Shown here piece after piece: positions 55,753-64,000 of a stretch of DNA of 64,000 nt. Location of the stretch: NCBI GenBank assembly GCA_035772735.1, contig JASDFA010000006.1:15853501-15917500 (forward strand), in the 5' to 3' direction. The position numbers were made by a program, and so were the translations under genes. The notes under the pieces were generated by a model. That model was not told the DNA's origin and did not search any database. It was given only the letters and a program-made list of their open reading frames with translations. The DNA comes from Datura wrightii. Lineage: Eukaryota; Streptophyta; Magnoliopsida; Solanales; Solanaceae. Positions within the stretch are counted from its first letter, which is position 1, and the number at the start of each line of letters is the position of its first letter.

Positions 55753-58700
55753 GCAGATCAAACGAAATGATAGGGCGCCCGTCAACAGGCCCCGCAGGCT
55801 GCGCACAGCCAAACATTTGGGGAAAAATGGAGACCGTCGATCAAATCTCCAGAAATCCGTGGGCTAACTTTCACCGAAAATTGAGAAAACGATAAATTGT
55901 CATTTATTCAAAAAATGCTGATGCCGATCAAACGAAATGATAGGGAGCCCGTCACCAGGCCCCGCAGGCTGCGCACAGCCAAAATTTGGGGCCGAACGGA
56001 GACGGTCGATTGAATCTCGAAAAATCCGTGGGCTAACTTTCACCGAAAACCGAGAAAACGGTAAATTGTCATTTATTCAAAAAATAGTGATGCCGATCAA
56101 ATGAAATGATAGGGAGCCCGTCACCAGGCCCCGCAGGCTGCGCATAGCCAAAATTTGGGGCAGAACGGAGACGGTCGATCAAATCTCCAGAAATCCGTGG
56201 GCTAAAATACACCGAAAATCGCGAAAATCATAAATTGTCATTTATTCGAAAAATAGTGATGCCGATCAAACGAAATGATAGGGCGCCCTTCACCAGGCCC
56301 CGCGGGCTGCGCACATCCAAAATTTGGGGCCGAACGGAGGCGGTCGATCAAATCTCCAGAAATCCGTGGGCTAACATTCGCCGAAAATCGAGAAAATCGT
56401 AAATTGTCATTTATTCGAAAAATAGTGATGCCAATCAAACGAAATGATAGAGCGCCCATCACCAGGCCCCGCGGGCTGCGCACAGCCAAAATTTGGGGCC
56501 GAACGGAGGCGGTCGATCAAATATCCAGAAATCACTAGGCTAACACGCACCGAAAATCGAGAAAATCGTAAATTCTCATTTATGCGAAAAATAGTGATGC
56601 CGATCAAACGAAATGATAGCGCGCCTGTCACCAGGCCCCGCGGGCTGCGCACATCAAAAATTTGGGGCCGAACGGAGCCGGTCGATCAAATCTCTAGAAA
56701 TCCGTGGGCTAACATACACCGAAAATCGCGAAAATCGTAAATTCTCATTTATGCGAAAAATAGTGATGCCGATCAAACGAAATGATAGGGCGCCCGTCAC
56801 CAGGCCCCGCAGGCTGCGCACAGCCAAAATTTGGGGCCGAACGGAGGCGGTCGATTGAATCTCGAATAATCCGTGGGCTAACATACACCGAAAATTGAGA
56901 AAATCGTAAATTCTCATTTATGCAAAAAATAGTGATGCCGATCAAACGAAATGATAGGGCGCCCGTCACCAGGCCTCGCGGGCTGCGCACAGCCAAAATT
57001 TCAGGCCAAACGGAGATGGTCGATCACATCTCCAGAAATCCGTGTGCTAACATTCGCCGAAAATCAAGAAAATCGTAAATTGTCATTTATTCGAAAAATA
57101 GTGATGCCGATCAAACGAAATGATAGAGCGCCCATCACCAGGCCCCGCGGGCTGCGCACAGCCAAAATTTGGGGCCGAACGGAGGCGGTCGATCAAATAT
57201 CCAGAAATCACTAGGCTAACAAGCACCGAAAATCGAGAAAATCGTAAATTCTCATTTATGCGAAAAATAGTGATGCCGATCAAACGAAATGATAGCGCGC
57301 CTGTCACCAGGCCCCGCGGGCTGCGCACATCAAAAATTTAGGGCCGAACGGAGCCGGTCGATCAAATCTCTAGAAATCCGTGGGCTAACATACACCGAAA
57401 ATCGCGAAAATCGTAAATTCTCATTTATGCGAAAAATAGTGATGCCGATCAAACGAAATGATAGGGCGCCCGTCACCAGGCCCCGCAGGCTGCGCACAGC
57501 CAAAATTTGGGGCCGAACGGAGGCGGTCGATTGAATCTCGAATAATCCGTGGGCTAACATACACCGAAAATTGAGAAAATCGTAAATTCTCATTTATGCA
57601 AAAAATAGTGATGCCGATCAAACGAAATGATAGGGCGCCCGTCACCAGGCCCCGCAGGCTGCGCACAGCCAAAATTTCAGGCCAAACGGAGATGGTCGAT
57701 CACATCTCCAAAAATCCGTGGGCTAACATACACCGAAAATCGAGAAAATCGTAAATTCTCATTTATGCGAAAAATAGTGATGCCGATCAAACTAAATGAT
57801 AGCGCGCCTGTCACTAGGCCCCGCGGGCTGCGCACATCAAAAATTTGGGCCGAACGGAGCCGGTCGATCAAATCTCTAGAAATCCGTGGGCTAACATACA
57901 CCGAAAATCGCGAAAATCGTAAATTCTCATTTATGCGAAAAATAGTGATGCCGATCAAACAAAATGATAGCGCGCCTGTCACTAGGCCCCGCGGGCTGCG
58001 CACATCAAAAATTTGGGGCCGAACGGAGCCGGTTGATCAAATCTCTAGAAATCCGTGGGCTAAAATACACCGAAAATCGCGAAAATCATAAATTGTCATT
58101 TATTCGAAAAATAGTGATGCCGATCAAACAAAATGATAGGGCGCCCTTCACCAGGCCCCGCGGGCTGCGCACATCCAAAATTTGGGGACGAACGGAGGCG
58201 GTCGATCAAATCTCCAGAAATCCGTGGGCTAACATATACCGAAAATTGCAAAAATCGTAAATTCTCATTTATGCAAAAAATAGTGATGCCGATCAAACGA
58301 AATGATAGGGCGCCCGTCATCAGGCCCCGCGGGCTGCGCACAGCCAAAATTTGGGGCCGAACGGGGGCGGTCGATCAAATCTCCAGAAATCCGTGTGCTA
58401 ACATTCGCCGAAAATCGAGAAAATCGTAAATTGTCATTTATTCGAAAAATAGTGATGCCAATCAAACGAAATGATAGAGCGCCCATTACCAGGCCCCGCG
58501 GGCTGCGCACAGCCAAAATTTGGGGCCGAACGGAGGCGGTCGATCAAATATCCAGAAATCACTGGGCTAACACGCACCGAAAATTGAGAAAATCGTAAAT
58601 TCTCATTTATGCGAAAAATAGTGATGCCGATCAAACGAAATGATAGCGCGCCTGTCACCAGGCCCCGCGGGCTGCGCACATCAAAAATTTGGGGCCGAAC

Positions 58701-61343
58701 TGAGCCGGTCGATCAAATCTATAGAAATCCGTGGGCTAACATACACCGAAAATCGCGAAAATCGTAAATTCTCATTTATGCGAAAAATAGTGATGCCGAT
58801 CAAACGAAATGATAGGGCGCCCGTCACCAGGCCCCGCAGGCTGCGCACAGCCAAAATTTGGGGCCGAACGGAGGCGGTCGATTGAATCTCGAAAAATCCG
58901 TGGGCTAACATACACCGAAAATTGAGAAAATCGTAAATTCTCATTTATGCAAAAAATAGTGATGCCGATCAAACGAAATGATAGGGCGCCCGTCACCAGG
59001 CCCTGCAGGCTGCGCACAGCCAAAATTTCAGGCCAAACGGAGACGGTCGATCACATCTCCAAAAATCCGTGGGCTAACATACACCGAAAATCGAGAAAAT
59101 CGTAAATTCTCATTTATGCGAAAAATAGTGATGCCGATCAAACAAAATGATAGCGCGCCTGTCACTAGGCCCCGCGGGCTGCGCACATCAAAAATTTGGG
59201 GCCGAACGGAGCCGGTCGATCAAATCTCTAGAAATCCGTGGGCTAACATACACCGAAAATCGCAAAAATCGTAAATTCTCATTTATGCGAAAAATAGTGA
59301 TGCCGATCAAACAAAATGATAGGGCGCCCGTCACCAGGCCCCGCAGGCTGCGCACAGCCAAAATTTGGGGCCGAACGGAGGCGGTCGATTGAATCTCGAA
59401 AAAACTGTGGGCTAACATACACCGAAAATTGAGAAAATCGTAAATTCTCATTTATGCAAAAAATAGTGATGCCGATCGAACGAAATGATAGGGCGCCCGT
59501 CACCAGGCCCCGCAGGCTGCGCACAGCCAAAATTTCGGGCCAAACGGAGACGGTCGATCACATCTCCAAAAATCCGTGGGCTAACATACACCGAAAATCG
59601 AGAAAATCGTAAATTTTCATTTGTTCGAAAAATAGTAATGCCGATCAAATGAAATGATAGGGCGCCCGTCACCAAGCCCCGCAGGGTGCGCATAGCCAAA
59701 ATTTGGGGCCAAACGGAGACGGTCGATCAAATCTCCAGAAATCCTTGTGCTAACATACACCGAAAATTGAGAAAATCGTAAATTGTCATTTATGCAAAAA
59801 ATAGTGATGCCGATCGAACGAAATGATAGGGCGCCCGTCACCAGGCCCCGCGGGCTGCGCACACCCAAAATTTCGGGCCAAACGGAGACGGTCGATCACA
59901 TCTCCAAAAATCTGTGGGCTAACATACACCGAAAATCGAGAAAATCGTAAATTCTCATTTATGTGAAAAATAGTGATGCCGATCAAACAAAATGATAGCG
60001 CGCCTGTCACTAGGCCCCGCGGGCAGCGCACATCAAAAATTTGGGGCCGAACGGAGCCGGTCGATCAAATCTCTAGAAATCCGTGGGCTAACATACACCG
60101 AAAATCGCGAAAATCGTAAATTCTCATTTATGCGAAAAATAGTGATGCCGATCAAACAAAATGATAGGGCGCCCGTCACCAGGCCCCGCAGGCTGCGCAC
60201 AGCCAAAATTTGGGGCCGAACGGAGGCGGTCGATTGAATCTCGAAATATCTGTGGGCTAACATACACCGAAAATTGAGAAAATCGTAAATTCTCATTTAT
60301 GAAAAAAATAGTGATGCCGATCGAACGAAATGATAGGGCGCCCATCACCAGGCCCCGCAGGCTGCGCACAGCCAAACTTTCGGGCCAAACGGAGACGGTC
60401 GATCACATCTCCAAAAATCCGTGGGCTAACATACACCGAAAATCGAGAAAATCGTAAATTTTCATTTGTTTGAAAAATAGTAATGCCGATCAAATGAAAT
60501 GACAGGGCGCCCGTCACCAAGCCCCGCAGGCTGCGCATAGCCAAAATTTGGGGCCAAACGGAGACGGTCGATCAAATCTCCAGTAATCCTTGTGCTAACA
60601 TACACCGAAAATTGAGAAAATCGTAAATTCTCATTTATGCAAAAAATAGTGATGCCGATCGAACGAAATGATAGGGCGCCCGTCACCAGGCCCCGCGGGC
60701 TGCGCACACCCAAAATTTCGGGCCAAACGGAGACGGTCGACAACATCTCCAAAAATCCGTGGGCTAACATACACCGAAAATCGAGAAAATCGTAAATTCT
60801 CATTTATGTGAAAAATAGTGATGCCGATCAACCAACATGATAGCGCGCCTGTCACTAGGCCCCGCGGGCTGCGCACATCAAAAATTTGGGGCCGAACGGA
60901 GCCGGTCGATCAAATCTCTAGAAATCCGTGGGCTAACATACACCGAAAATCGCAAAAATCGTAAATTCTCATTTATGCGAAAAATAGTGATGCCGATCGA
61001 ACGAAATGATAGGGCGCCCGTCACCAGGCCCCGCGGGCTGCGCACACCCAAAATTTGGGGCCAAACGGAGCCGGTCGATCAAATCTTCAGAAATCCGTGG
61101 GCTAACATACACCGAAAATCGAGAAAATCATAAATTCTCATTTATGAGAAAAATAGTGATGCCGATCAAACAAAATGATAGGGCGCCCGTTACCAGGCCC
61201 CGCGGGCTGCGCACAGCCAAAATTTGGAGCCGAACGGAGGTGGTCGATCAAATCTCCAGAAATCCGTGGGCTAACATACACCGAAAATCGAGAAAATCGT
61301 AAATTCTCATTTATGCAAAAAATAGTGATGCCGATCAAACGAA
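55753..61343. repeat. 169-bp satellite block 13, last part (longest array)
   Basis: About 33 monomers. Contains a four-monomer repeat of 676 bp (56407 onwards repeated at 57083) and a five-monomer repeat of 845 bp (59279 onwards repeated at 60124). No gene is seen. Confidence 0.94.
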
Positions 61344-61427
61344 ATCCTAGTACTACTCTCGCCCAAGCACGCTTAACTTCGGAGTTCTGATGGGATCCGG
61401 TGCGTTAGTGCTGGTATGATCGCATCC
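61344..61427 (-). pseudogene. 5S rRNA gene, 5' piece (nt 1-84)
   Basis: Interrupted in TAGGAT; satellite to the left. Confidence 0.95.
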
Positions 61428-61640
61428 GTCATTCCTAGCGCTCTGAATTCTTTTAAGCTTCTTTCCTTCCGCGCTCCATCCTCAACCTGCCCCCGCTCTA
61501 TCCCGCCTGTCGCACACGTCGTCTGGTGCCGCCTGTCGCGCCTCCATCGCCTAACCTAACGATACCCCGCCCCGAATATCTTTTTTGCAAAAAAATATTG
61601 TAAAAAAGCAACATAATTAAGCGGAGTTCCGGCAAAAGAA

Positions 61641-61759
61641 GGGATGCAACACGAGGACTTCCCAGGGGGTCACCCATACTAGTACTACTCTCGCCAAAGC
61701 ACGTTTAACTTCAGAGTTCTGATGGGATCCGGTGCGTTAGTGCTGGTATGATCGCATCC
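61641..61759 (-). rRNA. 5S ribosomal RNA
   Basis: Full-length. Changes at nt 47, 56, 64 (box A region) and 82 (box C). Confidence 0.87.
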
Positions 61760-61972
61760 ATCACTCCTAGCGCTCGGAATTCTTTTAAGCTTCTTTCCTT
61801 CCGCGCTCCGTCCTCAACCTGCCCCCGCTCTATCCCCCCTGTCGCACACGCCGTCTGGTGCCGCCTGTCGCGCCTCCATCGCCTAACCTAACGACACCCC
61901 GCCCCGAATATCTTTTTTGCAAAAAAATATTGTAAAAAAGCGACATAATTAAGTGGAGTTCCGGCAAAAGAA

Positions 61973-62091
61973 GGGATGCAACACGAGGACTTCCCAGGGG
62001 GTCACCCATCCTAGTACAACTCTCGCCCAAGCACGCTTAACTTCGGAGTTCTGATGGAATCCGGTGCGTTAGTGCTGGTATGATCGCATCC
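61973..62091 (-). rRNA. 5S ribosomal RNA
   Basis: Full-length. Changes at nt 35 (C>T) and 74 (A>T). Confidence 0.93.
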
Positions 62092-62303
62092 GTCACTCCT
62101 AGCGCTCTGAATTCTTTTAAGCTTATTTCCTTCCGCGCTCCGTCCTCAACCTGCCCCCGCTCTGTCCTGCCTGTCGCACACGCCGTCTGGTGCCGCCTGT
62201 CGCGCCTCCATCGCCTAACCTAACGACACCCCGCCCCGAATATCTTTTTTGCAAAAAAATATTTAAAAAAGCGACATATTTAAGCGGAGTTCCGGCAAAA
62301 GAA

Positions 62304-62422
62304 GGGATGCAACACGAGGACTTCCCAGGGGGTCACCCATACTAATACTACTCGCGCCAAAGCACGCTTAACTTCGTAGTTCTGATGGGATCCGGTGCGT
62401 TAGTGCTGGTATGATCGCATCC
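62304..62422 (-). rRNA. 5S ribosomal RNA, divergent
   Basis: Full-length. Changes at nt 46, 64, 69, 78 and 82. The 69/78/82 set is shared with the copy at 63633. Confidence 0.84.
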
Positions 62423-62635
62423 GTCACTCCTAGCGCTCTGAATTCTTTTAAGCTTATTTCCTTCCGCGCTCCGTCCTCAACCTGCCCCCGCTCTATCCCG
62501 CCTGTCGCACACGCCGTCTGGTGCCGCCTGTCGCGCCTCCATCGCCTAACCTAACGACACCCCGCCCCGAATATCTTTATTGCAAAAAAATATTGTAAAA
62601 AAACGACATAATTAAGCGGAGTTCCGGCAAAAGAA

Positions 62636-62754
62636 GGGATGCAACACGAGGACTTCCCAGGGGGTCACCCATCTTAGTACTACTCTCGCCCAAGCACGCT
62701 TAATTTCGGAGTTCTGATGGGATCCGATATGTTAGTGCTGGTATGATCGCATCC
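62636..62754 (-). rRNA. 5S ribosomal RNA, divergent
   Basis: Full-length. Changes at nt 25, 26, 28, 51 and 81. Confidence 0.84.
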
Positions 62755-62967
62755 GTCATTCCTAGCGCTCTGAATTCTTTTAAGCTTCTTTCCTTCCGCG
62801 CTCCGTCCTCAACCTGCCCCCGCTCTATCCCGCCTGTCGCACACGCCGTCTGGTGACGCCTGTCGCGCCTCCATCGCCTAACCTAACGACACCCCGCCCC
62901 GAATATCTTTTTTACAAAAAAATATTGTAAAAAAGCGACATAATTAAGCGGAGTTCCGGCAAAAGAA

Positions 62968-63086
62968 GGGATGCAACACGAGGACTTCCCAAGGGGTCAC
63001 CCATCCTAGTACTACTCTCACCCAAGCACGCTTAACTTCGGAGTTCTGATGGGATCCGGTGCGTTAGTGCTGGTATGATCGCATAC
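62968..63086 (-). rRNA. 5S ribosomal RNA
   Basis: Full-length. Changes at nt 2 (G>T), 67 (C>T, intermediate element) and 95. Confidence 0.88.
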
Positions 63087-63300
63087 GTCACTCCTAGCGC
63101 TCTGAATTCTTTTAAGCTTCTTTCCTTCCGCGCTCCGTCCTCAACCTGCCCCCGCTCTATCCCGCCTGTCGCACACGCCGTCTGTTGCCGCCTGTCGCGC
63201 CTCCATCGCCTAACCTAACGACACCCCGCCCCGAATATCTTTTTTGCAAACAAATATTGTAAAAAAAGCGACATAATTAAGCGGAGTTCCGGCAAAAGAA

Positions 63301-63419
63301 TGTATGCAACACGAGGACTTCCCAGGGGGTCACCCATTCTAGTACTACTCTCGCCCAAGCACGCTTAACTTCGGAGTTCTGATGGGATCCGGTGCGTTAG
63401 TGCGGGTATGATCGCTTCC
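63301..63419 (-). rRNA. 5S ribosomal RNA, uninterrupted copy with insertion-haplotype markers
   Basis: Full-length. Changes at nt 4, 16, 82, 117 and 119. It carries the nt 119 change and the CTGTTGCC spacer variant (63180 region) otherwise typical of genes interrupted by satellite. Confidence 0.86.
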
Positions 63420-63632
63420 GTCACTCCTAGCGCTCTGAATTCTTTTAAGCTTCTTTCCTTCCGCGCTCCGTCCTCAACCTGCCCCCGCTCTATCCCGCCT
63501 GTCGCACACGCCGTCTGGTGCCGCCTGTCGCGCCTCCATCGCCTAACCTAACGACACCCCGCCCCGAATATCTTTTTTGCAAAAAAATATTATAAAAAAG
63601 CGACATAATTAAGCGGAGTTCCGGCAAAAGAA

Positions 63633-63751
63633 GGGATGCAACACGAGGACTTCCCAGGGGGTCACCCATACTAATACTACTCGCGCCCAAGCACGCTTAA
63701 CTTCGGAGTTCTAATGGGATCCGGTGCGTTAGTGCTGGTATGATCGCATCC
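63633..63751 (-). rRNA. 5S ribosomal RNA, divergent
   Basis: Full-length. Changes at nt 39, 69, 78 and 82. Confidence 0.86.
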
Positions 63752-63964
63752 GTCACTCCTAGCGCTCTGAATTCTTTTAAGCTTCTTTTCTTCCGCGCTC
63801 CGTCCTCAACCTGCCCCCGCTCTATCCCGCCTGTCGCACACGCCGTCTGGTGCCGCCTGTCGCGCCTCCATCGCTTAACCTAACGACACCCCGCCCCGAA
63901 TATCTTTTTTGCAAAAAAATATTGTAAAAAAGCGACATAATTAAGCGGAGTTCCGGCAAATGAA

Positions 63965-64000
63965 GGGATGCAACACGAGGACTTCCCAGGGGGTCACCCA
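63965..64000 (-). rRNA. 5S ribosomal RNA, cut by window edge
   Basis: The last 36 nt of a gene (nt 84-119) are visible. Whether it continues as 5S or satellite lies outside the window. Confidence 0.85.

Larger units (their letters stand above)
61344..64000 (-). repeat. 5S rDNA cluster 13 (about eight units, runs off the window)
   Basis: Seven full copies, a 5' piece and an edge-cut copy. More substitutions per gene than in clusters 3 and 4. Confidence 0.95.

Noticed and set aside
1..64000. CRISPR array, because of regular repeats
   Set aside because: Whole 169-bp and 332-bp units repeat in direct tandem with no unique spacers between short repeats. The 5S genes and the caulimovirid fragment mark this as plant DNA.

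Overview
This is a repeat-only window from a plant nuclear genome, probably a eudicot. It has no bacterial signature and no intact protein-coding gene. The evidence is plant-type 5S rRNA genes in tandem, a satellite of about 169 bp, and a rearranged fragment of an endogenous plant pararetrovirus (Caulimoviridae). The species cannot be named from the sequence.

Layout. Thirteen short clusters of 5S rDNA (about 21 kb in total; 332-bp unit; every gene on the minus strand) alternate with thirteen blocks of the 169-bp satellite (about 36 kb, roughly 213 monomers). 5S clusters: 750-1419, 5791-7455, 9891-13547, 16125-18121, 22871-23903, 26072-26741, 27988-28967, 30894-31873, 32956-33935, 35861-37862, 45601-47265, 52915-54912, 61344-64000. 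I count 46 full-length 5S copies (119 nt, many with a few substitutions), four copies lacking the 3' end, thirteen 84-nt 5' pieces, twelve 3' pieces, and one copy cut by the window edge.

Central observation. All thirteen satellite-to-5S boundaries, and all but one of the twelve 5S-to-satellite boundaries, fall at the same base inside the 5S gene. That site is the TAGGAT at gene nt 79-84, at the start of internal control box C, and the six bases ATCCTA (+ strand) appear on both sides of the satellite. Removing a satellite block with one ATCCTA copy restores an exact 119-nt gene (41 + 84 - 6). Uninterrupted 5S runs measure n x 332 + 6 bp, apart from small indels. The simplest reading is one ancient insertion of satellite DNA into one 5S gene, followed by amplification of the 5S/satellite composite through unequal exchange.

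Satellite blocks contain other passengers. At 2054-3537 there are four caulimovirid fragments in alternating orientation: a short possible coat-protein piece, reverse transcriptase, a coat-protein zinc knuckle, and a coiled-coil linker region. Seven sites carry all or part of a composite element of about 1 kb (18807, 24469, 39731, 42381, 47951, 49996, 55597). It has an LTR-like end on the minus strand (TGTTACACCCCG), a TATA box, a palindromic 27-bp minisatellite, and an 82-bp piece of the satellite embedded in it. Its copies share flanking monomers, so they spread by segmental duplication and not by independent transposition. Two are recombination or deletion derivatives.

Function. The only likely active products are 5S rRNAs made by RNA polymerase III. 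The many open frames of 60-150 codons across satellite and 5S DNA are by-products of the repeats and are not annotated as genes.
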